A DNA stretch of 14,405 nucleotides, taken from assembly GCF_938017775.1 (NCBI RefSeq), contig NZ_CALIIU010000056.1:1-14405 (forward strand), read 5' to 3'. This DNA comes from an uncultured Campylobacter sp. (GTDB taxonomy: Bacteria > Campylobacterota > Campylobacteria > Campylobacterales > Campylobacteraceae). The notes under the pieces were generated by a model, which did no database searches, was not told the DNA's origin, and saw nothing but the letters and a program-made list of their open reading frames with translations. Positions 1 to 7,473 of this stretch are shown piece by piece (the stretch's first letter is position 1; each line of letters starts with the position of its first letter). The translations under genes and the position numbers were made by a program.

Positions 1-81
1 AGCGGCACGATCGCCGCGGTGGTGCCGATGCTCGTGCCGACAAGAAGCTTCGTAATTTGGCGATACGAAATTCCAGATTAA
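1..81 (+). CDS. Possible 3' end of a gene cut by the window edge
   Basis: One plus-strand frame is open from the left edge to a TAA at 79-81 and would encode 26 residues, a hydrophobic part (GTIAAVVPMLVP) followed by RSFVIWRYEIPD. If real, it is the C-terminus of a membrane protein converging on the minus-strand block. The complementary strand also reads as a hydrophobic peptide (LLVGTSIGTTAAIVP), but that frame is closed by a stop just upstream and has no usable start codon. The fragment is too short to name and could be non-coding. Confidence 0.25.
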   Translation, partial: SGTIAAVVPMLVPTRSFVIWRYEIPD

Positions 82-89
82 AATCTCTC

Positions 90-157
90 TAGCATTCAAA
101 CTTGAAATTTTAAAAAATCAAACAATTTAAAATTTAAACTTCTGAAATTTAATGCTA
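90..157. terminator. AT-rich inverted repeat, possible terminator of the ftsZ operon
   Basis: TAGCATT at 90-96 is the exact reverse complement of AATGCTA at 151-157, and the right arm includes the stop codon of the flavoprotein gene. The sequence between is almost pure A+T with several AAATTTTA-type self-complementary runs. The position, after the last gene of the leftward block, suits a transcript end. There is no GC-rich stem followed by a T-run, so the assignment is weak. Confidence 0.3.
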
Positions 158-667
158 TAAAATTTTAGCCTTTGCGGTTACGGATTTCATTTTGAGTTCG
201 TAAATTTTCGTGCGCTTTAATGATGCTCTGGAGGCGAACTCCACGCGCGACATGTAGTTTGGGGTGTATTTTTCGCATAGTATCCGCAGGGCATAAATTT
301 TACGCTCGTCATCTTCTACTTCACTTGCTTCGCAAACGGCGATCGCGCTGCGGTACTCTGTCGTATAAACTCTAGAGCCTAAAGCGGCAGCGTCGTTTGC
401 GATAGATCGGTATTCTTCATCGCTTGGGGTAGGAACGCGGTTATAGCTAACAAAAACCGCCGTTACCGCGCGTCCGTTTTGAAAGAGTTTCGCCTTTGTA
501 CCGGCAGGTGCGCCATGGATATAAATAGCGTCTGCATCGCGCACCGGCGAGATAGGCACGCTAAAAATTTCGCCGCTATCGTCTATGCAGCTAAGCGTAG
601 CGTATTCGCTCTCGTCGATGATTTTTAACGCCTCATCTTCGCTTAGCTGCCTATCTCGTCTGCGCAT
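155..667 (-). CDS. Pyridoxamine 5'-phosphate oxidase-like (NimA-type) flavin-binding protein
   Basis: This 170-aa protein looks like the small split-barrel FMN-binding family related to pyridoxamine phosphate oxidase (Pyridox_ox_2/NimA-type). Matching features are the MRRRDRQLSEDEA start, the first strands with YATLSCIDDSGEIFSVPIS (23-41), the IYIHGAPAGTKAKLF segment (48-62) that carries the His common to the family, and YTTEYRSAIAVCEASEVEDD (101-120). Known members bind FMN or haem, and some reduce nitroimidazoles; the substrate here cannot be told. The C-terminus is basic and lysine-rich. Its ATG follows the ftsZ TAA with no gap (TAAATG), so translation is probably coupled to ftsZ and the gene belongs to that operon. 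The fold assignment is fairly secure; the function is unknown. Confidence 0.8.
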   Translation of the reverse strand: MRRRDRQLSEDEALKIIDESEYATLSCIDDSGEIFSVPISPVRDADAIYIHGAPAGTKAKLFQNGRAVTAVFVSYNRVPTPSDEEYRSIANDAAALGSRVYTTEYRSAIAVCEASEVEDDERKIYALRILCEKYTPNYMSRVEFASRASLKRTKIYELKMKSVTAKAKIL

Positions 668-1828
668 TTAGTCCATCTGGTTGCGTAGGAATGCGGGCTC
701 GTCGAGCTCGTCGTAGGTTTCGTCCCCGTTAAAATCGCCGCTACTTACCTTCTGTCTAGAAAAGATAGAATTTCGACCCATGCTCTCTAAAAGCGCCTTT
801 CTGCGATCCGCTACGTTATCGCTGGCGACCTGCTTTTTTTCCTCGATGCTCCTTTCAAAACCGGTGGCGATGAGAGTAACTTCGACGCGGTTATTTTCCA
901 TCTTAGGATCGGTGGTGGTACCCCAAGTAACATCGGCATCCTTATCCACGGTATCTTCGATGATATTCATAGCAGATTCGATCTCAAGCAAGGAGCAATC
1001 AGGCGACATCTTAAAATGCACTAGCACGCCCATAGCGCCGTGGATAGAGGTATTATCCAAAAGCGGAGATTGAATCGCGCTTTTTAGAGCTTCTTCTGCT
1101 GCGCCATCACCTTCGCTAACGCCGATACCCATAAGCGCCAAACCGCGGTGAGTCATTACCTTTTTAACGTCGGCATAATCGACGTTGATATCGCTATCGC
1201 CGGACTCTAAGATCACGGAGATCATACCGTTTACGGCTTGGAATAGGACATTATCTACGATCTTAAAGGCATCTTTTAGGCCGGTTTTTTTATCGATGAT
1301 CTTTAATAAATTTTGATTTGGGATAACGATTATTGAATCGCACTCTTTTTTAAGCTCTTCAAGACCCTCTTGTGCTAATCGCATACGTTTTTTACCCTCA
1401 AAACCGAAAGGGGTAGTAACGACGCCGATGGTTAGCGCTTTTTTCTCTTTCGCAGCTTTTGCAACGATAGGTGCAGCGCCCGTACCAGTACCGCCGCCCA
1501 GACCGGAGCCAACGAAAACGATATCAGAGTAGTCTAAGCGATCCTTAAGATCGTCGTAGTTCTCCTCTGCAGCCATTTTAGCAAGCGCTGGATCCATACC
1601 GCAGCCAAGGCCCTTGGTGGTGTTTTCGCCTAGTAAAATTCTAGTATTTGCGATCGACTTTTCTAACGCCTGCGCGTCGGTGTTAGCCACCATAAGCTCA
1701 ACGTCGGTTTTGGTAAATCCTTCGCGGATCATATGATTTATCATGTTGCATCCGCCGCCGCCGACGCCGATAACCTTCATCTTGGCACCGTAGATGCCCT
1801 TTCTTTCTTCCATGCTGTATCCTTTCAC
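668..1828 (-). CDS. ftsZ: Cell division GTPase FtsZ
   Basis: FtsZ is the tubulin-like GTPase that polymerises into the cytoplasmic Z ring. The 386-aa product shows the N-terminal nucleotide loop GVGGGGCNM (21-29), the tubulin signature GGGTGTG (111-117), and the T7 synergy loop NVDYAD (215-220) with the two acidic residues needed for GTP hydrolysis in the next subunit. A variable linker (about 328-374) follows, then the conserved C-terminal peptide DEPAFLRNQMD, which docks to FtsA and other partners. I chose the GTG start because AAGGAG lies 6 bases upstream; an internal ATG at residue 6 also has an AAAGGA before it, so either start is possible. The gene lies 22 bp after ftsA and abuts the flavoprotein gene. 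Position 27 is Cys, where many FtsZ proteins have Gly or Asn. Confidence 0.98.
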   Translation of the reverse strand: MKGYSMEERKGIYGAKMKVIGVGGGGCNMINHMIREGFTKTDVELMVANTDAQALEKSIANTRILLGENTTKGLGCGMDPALAKMAAEENYDDLKDRLDYSDIVFVGSGLGGGTGTGAAPIVAKAAKEKKALTIGVVTTPFGFEGKKRMRLAQEGLEELKKECDSIIVIPNQNLLKIIDKKTGLKDAFKIVDNVLFQAVNGMISVILESGDSDINVDYADVKKVMTHRGLALMGIGVSEGDGAAEEALKSAIQSPLLDNTSIHGAMGVLVHFKMSPDCSLLEIESAMNIIEDTVDKDADVTWGTTTDPKMENNRVEVTLIATGFERSIEEKKQVASDNVADRRKALLESMGRNSIFSRQKVSSGDFNGDETYDELDEPAFLRNQMD

Positions 1829-1850
1829 GAGTATCTCCTTAGCTTAAAAT

Positions 1851-3218
1851 TTAAAACCAATTTTTCATAGACGACCAAATTTTACTAAAAAAATTCTGTC
1901 CGTCTTTTTTGGGAAGTTGGATATTTAGATCCTCCTTCTTAGCCGCACCGCTATCCGCTCTGATGCCCTCTTTTTCTATCGCCTTACTGACCTCTTTTTC
2001 ATAATATTCGTTCACATTTCGTTTCGGAGCCTTGTTTATAACTTCGTCTTTGTAGCGGAGTTTGCCGTTAGAGTCCATCTCGTAAGGGGTGAATTCGCCG
2101 AAACCATACATGCAAAGTCCCAATGCGCAAGAGTTTGAAATATCGTCTGCGATCTCGTGTAGGCCGCCCACGCTCTTTGCTCTCGCAACCCTAACGGAAG
2201 TGTTATCAAAAACTATCGCCGCTAAATCGCGCACGTCGTCTAGCTTTGCCATGCCGCCGGTAATAACTATACCTGCACCTATGCGGTCTTTATAGCCACT
2301 TCTTTCGATCTTGTCGGCTATCATATCAAAGGTCTCTTTAACGCGAGCAAGGATGACTTGAGAGATGATCTCAAGGCTTATTATGTGATTTTCCGATTCG
2401 CTATCGCCTAAAGCAGGCAATTCAACTTCGCTATTGCCTTGATTAATTAGATCGTTGTAGGTGATCTTTATGTTTTCCGCATATGGAAGCGGCGTGTGTA
2501 GGGCGCGCGATAGATCGTTAGTAACGTTATTAGAGCCAAACATCACAACATCGTTATAACGTAAGGAATTTCCCAGGTGGATGACTATATCACACGTAGC
2601 GCCGCCCATATCGATCAGTACGACACCTAGCTCTTTTTCATCCTTACTAAGAGTAGATATGGATGATGCGTAGCCTGAAAGGACGATGTTATCTACCTTT
2701 ACTCCCGCCATCTCAACGGATTTTTTCAAATTTTTAATTGAGCTTTCTGGCGCGATGACGATATGTGTAGATACCTCTAGGCGCGTGCCGCTCATACCGA
2801 GGGGATCCTCGATGTGTTCCTGCTCATCAACTCTGAAATCATACGGAAGCACATGCAAGATTACGCTATCGCTAGGCACATTAGCCTGGGCTTCTGCGAC
2901 CTGCATAGCGCGCTTGATTTCATCTAGTCCGATCTCATTTTCCATGGTTATGACGCCGCGAGATTTAACGCTTTTAGCATATGAGCCAGAGATCGATATA
3001 ATGGCTTTATCGTAGCTTCTACCAGCGCCTTTTACTGCTGCTTTCACCGCCTGTTTTATTGAGCCCGCAGCTTGCTCTATGTTTGTTATAACACCCTTTT
3101 TGATACCTAAAGTATCGGCTCCGCCAACGCCTAAGACCGTAAAAATGCCATCATTTTTAGCGATTATCGCGCGAATTTTAGTCGAGCCTATATCTAGACC
3201 TAAAATATATTCACTCAC
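1851..3218 (-). CDS. ftsA: Cell division protein FtsA, membrane anchor of the Z ring
   Basis: FtsA is the actin-fold ATP-binding protein that tethers FtsZ to the membrane and recruits later division proteins. The 455-aa product has the phosphate-1 loop GLDIGSTKIRAII (7-19), an SHS2/1C region (about 85-165), the phosphate-2 loop VVLIDMGGATCDIVI (199-213) and the adenosine motif IVITGGMAKL (317-326). A charged linker of about 60 residues ends in an amphipathic membrane-targeting helix, FFSKIWSSMKNWF. The start is GTG with AAAGG 8 bases upstream; it overlaps the ppiD-like stop by 8 bp, which suggests coupled translation. All nucleotide-binding motifs are intact. The protein is slightly longer than E. 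coli FtsA because of the linker. Confidence 0.97.
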   Translation of the reverse strand: MSEYILGLDIGSTKIRAIIAKNDGIFTVLGVGGADTLGIKKGVITNIEQAAGSIKQAVKAAVKGAGRSYDKAIISISGSYAKSVKSRGVITMENEIGLDEIKRAMQVAEAQANVPSDSVILHVLPYDFRVDEQEHIEDPLGMSGTRLEVSTHIVIAPESSIKNLKKSVEMAGVKVDNIVLSGYASSISTLSKDEKELGVVLIDMGGATCDIVIHLGNSLRYNDVVMFGSNNVTNDLSRALHTPLPYAENIKITYNDLINQGNSEVELPALGDSESENHIISLEIISQVILARVKETFDMIADKIERSGYKDRIGAGIVITGGMAKLDDVRDLAAIVFDNTSVRVARAKSVGGLHEIADDISNSCALGLCMYGFGEFTPYEMDSNGKLRYKDEVINKAPKRNVNEYYEKEVSKAIEKEGIRADSGAAKKEDLNIQLPKKDGQNFFSKIWSSMKNWF

Positions 3219-4668
3219 TGTCTTTACCTTTAAAATATCTTTCGGTTTTATAGCGCTTTTCTAGCATTTTGGTTAGATCGTCTTGCAGATTGGAATTTAA
3301 TAACGTGGTTATCCTATCAGCTACGATCGTTTTTTCTTTATCTATCTCTTCGCTGCTACCTAGGCTCTGCTGTGAAATTTTATACACTACGGCTTTGTTA
3401 TCAAACATCACTATCCCTTCTTTCGCAGGCTTATTAAACATATCGATAAGAAATTTATAAAATTCGTCATCGCTTAGCTTGGTATTATTTTTACTATTAA
3501 GAGATAGCGTGCCGAAATCTTCGCCTTTGAAATTTTTAAGCGCATCTTGAGCTCTTTTTTCAAGTAGCTCTTTACGTTTTTTCGTTTCAAATTCTTTAGA
3601 AGCCAAAGACTTAGCCTCTTCAAAGCTCATCTGCCTAGGCTGCTCTACACCGTTTAGTTTAGCAATCAAATATCCGCCTTTGTACTCGAAAGGCTTGATG
3701 ACATCTCCTGGCTTTGCCACCTCGATCTCAGATACTGGAAAATTGCTAGCCGTAGCAACTATGGTTTCATTAGTATCGATTTTGCCTTTTTTAATATCTG
3801 GAAAATCTTTTTTTGCGATTTTTTTAGCCTGATCCATTCGGTAATCTTTTAAGACATTAGGTTTGGCTTCTGCAAAATCCAATAATTTATCATCCAGGCT
3901 TCTATACTCGCCTCTGTGTTCTTCATAAAATTTACTTAGTTCGGTCTCATTCACATCGGCATTGCTAGGTGCCACAAAATAAGCTCCTAGAATATATTTT
4001 TTCTCGGTCATAAAGTGCGATTTCTCGCCTTCCCAAAATTTCTTTAGCTCGTCGTCGTTAAAAGTGACGTTAGCATCGGCGTAGATTATCTCTGCAGAAA
4101 CCTTATCCTGCATCAGCTGCGATGCTGCAAATGCTTCTACGATCTTAGGGTTAGGTGTTATTTTTAGTGCTTTGCCTAGCTTTTCTAAAGTTAGGACCTT
4201 TTGTAGATTGCGCTCAAATTCCTTTTTAGTAAGTCCTGAATTCCTTACGACATTATCGTAAAGTTCCTTACTAAATGCGCCATTTTCTTGGAAATTCGGC
4301 GAGTTTAGCACAAATTCCGCCACATCTTTATCACTAGCCTGAATGCCTAAATCTTTAGCAAAATTTAGAAAATACGCTTCGCCGATTAGCTGATCTACTG
4401 CGATCTGATCTAGATGCATATTTTTGGCTTGTTCTTGAGTAAATTGCCCATCGCTCATAGCGTTTAATCTATTGTATAACTCGGTTGATTTTATCTTATA
4501 TTCTTGATTGGTTATGGAAATCTGCCCTACTCTAGCGATTGAGCCTGCGCGGTTAGCGTTCATATCATATGCGCCCCAGCCTACGAAACCTGCGCCCACG
4601 AAAGCTATCGTGCTTATCCAAATAGTCGGTATAAGCGACTTCTTATGCTTTTGCATCCATTCTATCAT
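3211..4668 (-). CDS. ppiD: Membrane-anchored periplasmic SurA/PpiD-like chaperone
   Basis: This 485-aa protein starts with a basic segment and one membrane helix (about 13-35, ending GFVGWGAYDM). It is followed by a SurA_N-type chaperone region (about 40-190: ARVGQISITNQEYK, then several amphipathic helices including LNSPNFQENGAFSKELYDN). This is the PpiD layout, with the C-terminal bulk in the periplasm helping outer-membrane and secreted proteins fold. The parvulin isomerase domain is weak: only a stretch near 317-340 (PGDVIKPFEYKGGYLIAKL) resembles its end, and the usual HI(L/R) start motif is not evident, so it may act mainly as a chaperone. It is shorter than the roughly 620-aa E. coli PpiD. 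AAGGA lies 5 bases before the ATG. It is first of the ppiD-ftsA-ftsZ set. Confidence 0.85.
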   Translation of the reverse strand: MIEWMQKHKKSLIPTIWISTIAFVGAGFVGWGAYDMNANRAGSIARVGQISITNQEYKIKSTELYNRLNAMSDGQFTQEQAKNMHLDQIAVDQLIGEAYFLNFAKDLGIQASDKDVAEFVLNSPNFQENGAFSKELYDNVVRNSGLTKKEFERNLQKVLTLEKLGKALKITPNPKIVEAFAASQLMQDKVSAEIIYADANVTFNDDELKKFWEGEKSHFMTEKKYILGAYFVAPSNADVNETELSKFYEEHRGEYRSLDDKLLDFAEAKPNVLKDYRMDQAKKIAKKDFPDIKKGKIDTNETIVATASNFPVSEIEVAKPGDVIKPFEYKGGYLIAKLNGVEQPRQMSFEEAKSLASKEFETKKRKELLEKRAQDALKNFKGEDFGTLSLNSKNNTKLSDDEFYKFLIDMFNKPAKEGIVMFDNKAVVYKISQQSLGSSEEIDKEKTIVADRITTLLNSNLQDDLTKMLEKRYKTERYFKGKDSE

Positions 4669-4710
4669 CTAAATCCTTAAATAGCTAACTAAAGAAATTT
4701 TTTGTTAGTA

Positions 4711-4718
4711 ATTATACA
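4711..4718 (-). promoter_or_regulatory. Extended -10 promoter candidate for ppiD-ftsA-ftsZ
   Basis: On the minus strand TGTATAAT lies about 43 bases before the ppiD-like ATG, giving a leader of about 36 bases that includes the AAGGA ribosome site. Campylobacter sigma-70 promoters depend mainly on a TATAAT-type -10 with a weak -35, so this is a plausible main promoter. A second TATAAT on the same strand at 4762-4767 is an alternative. Both lie in the gap after the aldolase-like gene, so the division genes can be transcribed independently of it. Confidence 0.5.
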
Positions 4719-4800
4719 GATAAAACCTTATGTAAGGCTGAAAAATAGGCATTTTTGGCGAATTATAACGCGTTAGTAAATGATTTGGTATACATTAATC

Positions 4801-5361
4801 TTAGCTTAGCAAAAGCAGCTTTGAACTCATTTCTAAAATCGCTATTTTTTTCGCCATTTGCTGCGCGCTCCTTGCATGGGCAAAAACCCCATAGCCGCGA
4901 ATCACCATTATATCGCTATTTTCATTTATCATATAGTTACAAATTTCGTACGGCGCGCGCTCGTGCCAGTCGTCGTAGTTCTTAGGATCGTAAATTTCAA
5001 TGCGCTTAAATTTGCTCACCCCAAAGTAATCTCGCGGCAAAATAAAATCATGCTCCAGCGTATATGCGACGAGATACGGCGGTGTTGCGTAGGTTACGAA
5101 TTTTGCCTCTTTTATATTTTTGTAGATATTTATATGTATGTCGCTATCGATGCTAGCATCCTGCCAGCGGTAATCCTTCTTCGAAAACAGAGTTATAAAA
5201 TCATCCCTATCCAGGCTATCGAAAATCGCGTCTTTTTTGTTGATCAAGAACTGATTTTCTTTAATTTTTGCTGAAATCGAGCCGTGAAAGATTCCAAAAA
5301 GCCTATCTCTAAACATCGAAAGCGAAATTTTACGTAAAATTTCATAATAATACTCGTCCAT
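4801..5361 (-). CDS. Class II aldolase/adducin-like protein lacking the metal-binding histidines
   Basis: The 186-aa product follows the class II aldolase/adducin head fold: FHGSISAKIKENQFLI (25-40) matches the G-N-(I/V)-S loop region, IDSDIHINIYKNI (71-83) matches the conserved (E)-x3-H-x-x-I-Y helix, TPPYLVAYTLEHDFILP (93-109) matches the segment after the HxH motif, and IRGYGVFAHARSAQQM (154-169) matches the (R/N)GHGxF motif. Active members (FucA, AraD, MtnB) bind Zn2+ or a similar metal through HxH and a later His. Here HxH reads YAT (91-93) and the later His is Tyr157, and the catalytic Glu position appears to be Asp72. A metal-dependent aldol or dehydratase reaction is therefore unlikely and the role is unknown. 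The ATG follows AAAGGCGAGAG. The gene is divergent to rsmH and upstream of ppiD. Confidence 0.75.
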   Translation of the reverse strand: MDEYYYEILRKISLSMFRDRLFGIFHGSISAKIKENQFLINKKDAIFDSLDRDDFITLFSKKDYRWQDASIDSDIHINIYKNIKEAKFVTYATPPYLVAYTLEHDFILPRDYFGVSKFKRIEIYDPKNYDDWHERAPYEICNYMINENSDIMVIRGYGVFAHARSAQQMAKKIAILEMSSKLLLLS

Positions 5362-5386
5362 CTCTCGCCTTTGTAAAAAATTTCGC

Positions 5387-5393
5387 TATTATA
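5387..5393. promoter_or_regulatory. Overlapping divergent -10 elements for rsmH and the aldolase-like gene
   Basis: In the 64-bp gap between the two divergent starts, the minus strand reads TATAAT at 5388-5393 (toward the aldolase-like gene) and the plus strand reads TATTAT at 5387-5392 (toward rsmH). The predicted leaders would be about 20 and 27 bases. Because both boxes occupy the same bases, polymerase could bind only one way at a time. This is read from the sequence and has not been tested. Confidence 0.45.
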
Positions 5394-5425
5394 TAGGATT
5401 AGAAATTTCAAAAGGATAAATTTAA

Positions 5426-6361
5426 GTGCAAGCTCCACATATTCCGGTGCTTTTTTCGCAAACGATCGCCGCATTTTCGCAGCTTGAAGACGGCTATGTT
5501 ATCGACTGCACGCTAGGCTACGGAGGGCATAGCGAGGGCATTTTAACCGCTAATCCGCGCCTTAAGCTTATCGCCTGCGACAGAGACGCCGAAGCGATAG
5601 AATTTTCGCGCGAGCGGCTCAGTAAATTTAAAGATCGCATAGAAATCCACAAAGCAAAATTTAGCGAAATTTTAAAAATTCTGCCCGAGCAAAAGCTCCG
5701 CGCAGTTCGCGGGATCCTAGCCGACATCGGCGTTTCATCTCTTCAGCTGGATAAAAACTCGCGCGGCTTTTCCACTAAAAGCGACGCGCTGGATATGCGA
5801 ATGGATGAGAGCGCAGCTCTAGATGCGGCATACGTCGTAAACCACTACTCACAAGCAGATCTGGCGCGCATTTTCCGCGAATACGGCGAGCTAACAAACG
5901 CTAACGCAATCGCTGCTAAAATAGCTACTGCGCGGACTAACGCACCACTAACAAGCGCTAAAGCTTTGGCAAATTTAATCGGAACGAAGCCCGTTAAAGG
6001 GCGCAGCATCAGCACGGCTACGCTAGCATTTCAGGCGATCCGCATCGAGGTAAACGACGAACTTGGCGAGCTAAAGCGCCTGCTCACGCTCATTGAGCAA
6101 AAATCGCGCGATTCAATTCTAACTAATGCAACTGTCGCTATAATCTCGTTTCATTCGCTTGAAGACCGCATAGTAAAGGAGCGATTTAAGGCGTGGGGAC
6201 GTGATTGCGTCTGCCCTAGCGAGTTTATGCGCTGCGAATGCGGTGGCGGGCATTCGTTAGGCAAAATCCTAACCAAAAGCCCTATAACGGCGGACGCGCA
6301 AGAGCTTGCACAAAACTCGCGAGCAGTGAGCGCGAAGCTTAGAATTTTTCGAATGAAATAA
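5426..6361 (+). CDS. rsmH: 16S rRNA (cytosine-1402-N4)-methyltransferase RsmH (MraW)
   Basis: RsmH uses S-adenosylmethionine to methylate N4 of C1402 in the decoding centre of 16S rRNA. The 311-aa protein, of normal family length, starts with HIPVLFSQTI. It has the SAM motif I VIDCTLGYGGHSEGIL (25-40), motif II CDRDAEAIEFSRERL (51-65), the ADIGVSSLQLD motif (99-109), RGFSTKSDALDMRMD (113-127), and the late ISFHSLEDRIVK motif before a Cys-containing segment (CVCPSEFMRCECGGG). The start is GTG with AAAGGA 9 bases upstream. In many bacteria rsmH is followed directly by ftsL; here the next gene lies 1.1 kb further on. Confidence 0.97.
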   Translation: MQAPHIPVLFSQTIAAFSQLEDGYVIDCTLGYGGHSEGILTANPRLKLIACDRDAEAIEFSRERLSKFKDRIEIHKAKFSEILKILPEQKLRAVRGILADIGVSSLQLDKNSRGFSTKSDALDMRMDESAALDAAYVVNHYSQADLARIFREYGELTNANAIAAKIATARTNAPLTSAKALANLIGTKPVKGRSISTATLAFQAIRIEVNDELGELKRLLTLIEQKSRDSILTNATVAIISFHSLEDRIVKERFKAWGRDCVCPSEFMRCECGGGHSLGKILTKSPITADAQELAQNSRAVSAKLRIFRMK

Positions 6362-7473
6362 TCGCCTTTGTTTGCTATGAATTTTAAATTTTGACGAAAT
6401 TTTGTAAAATTTACAGATTTGAAGGCATTAAATTTTAAGATTTTATGGAATTTTAAAATCTAGCTTACAAAGATTCGCTTTAGAATTTATGATATTTTCA
6501 GCGTTATTTCGAACGCGCAATGTCTAAATCATAAAATTTAACGTTGAATTTTACGCTATATTTAACGTATAATTTTATGAGATTTAGTTGCTGCATATTT
6601 TAAAAACTAAGTGGCAACATAGATATAGAACCCAGCAAAAGTTAAAATTTGGCGTCTAAAGCAAGTGACGTAATGCCAAATCTAGTCCTTTGCTTTAACG
6701 AAATTTTGTAAGCGAGCAGTAGTTTCATCGACCTTTAGATGATAAAGCCTATCTTGCAAGCGATATCCTTCGCTTATAATTTTAAGGCACATCGAAGACG
6801 CAGTAAAATTTTAAGCGGTTTTTCAGACGATTTGACAAAATTTTATAAGATAAGCCGAGTAAAGTGAACTTGATTTTTACCTGTCAAAATGAATTTCCCA
6901 AGCAGGCGGTGCAAAGGCGGCGAAAATAGACAAAGCCGTTAAATTCCGCTTGCCAATATAGAATTTTGCAGATAGATAGCGGATAAAGTAAATGAAATTT
7001 CGCCGTAAATGCGAAAACTATCAACGTAAAAATTTTAAACTAGACAGCGGGACTTAGCAGATAACTCTGCTGCCGATATAAATTTTGCAAGCCGGCAGCG
7101 TATAAAAAAATGAGTAAAGGCAGCATAGTTTTGCCCGCTACGGCGGAATTGATCTTTACCTAAATTCCACGAGCCTGCCGGTGCAAAGAGTGAGCAAAAT
7201 TAACAAAAATAGCCTGCTAAAGTAAAATTTTGCTTTTGCTGGCCGAGATATAATTTTGCGAGTTAAGATAAAATTCCATTTACCGAGGTAAAATTGCAAA
7301 AAAGAATTTTGCTCGTAGCTTTGCTTTTAAATTTTACCTTAACGGTCCATTGCTGGGTACACACTTTGCTGGATACACGCTAGCTGCGGGCTTCGAGCTG
7401 AATTTATCTTGACGCAGGCGCCTTGGCGGCGAGTAAAGATAAGATCGTGGTTTTAAATTTATGGAGATTTTAG
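6362..7473. other. 1.1-kb gene-less spacer between rsmH and the FtsL-like gene
   Basis: Stops occur in all frames and I find no credible gene or known RNA. The sequence is AT-rich with many AAATTTT-type words and contains degenerate direct repeats (listed separately). A TATAAT at 6775-6780 on the plus strand could start a transcript, but nothing recognisable follows. A TTGACG at 7409-7414 with TAAGAT at 7440-7445 is a loosely spaced promoter candidate for the FtsL-like gene. The last bases hold TGGAG, 8 bases before its ATG. Confidence 0.6.
6870..7280. repeat. Degenerate direct repeats
   Basis: A unit starting TGCC(A/G)ATATA(G)AATTTTGCA occurs at 6951 and 7071, exactly 120 bp apart, and both copies continue with AGCG(G/T)ATAAA. 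A poorer third copy, GGCCGAGATATAATTTTGCG, lies at 7241-7260. Separately, GAT(T/C)TTTACCT followed by a GCCGGTGCAAAG-like segment occurs near 6870-6930 and again near 7150-7200, a period of about 280 bp. The copies are worn, suggesting old duplications in the spacer. Function is unknown. Confidence 0.5.

Noticed and set aside
5244..5474. 76-codon minus-strand ORF across the rsmH start
   Set aside because: It overlaps both the aldolase-like gene start and the rsmH start and would remove the promoter gap; no ribosome site was seen.
6951..7260. CRISPR-like array
   Set aside because: Copies are too few, too diverged and unevenly spaced (120 and 169 bp), and no cas gene is nearby.
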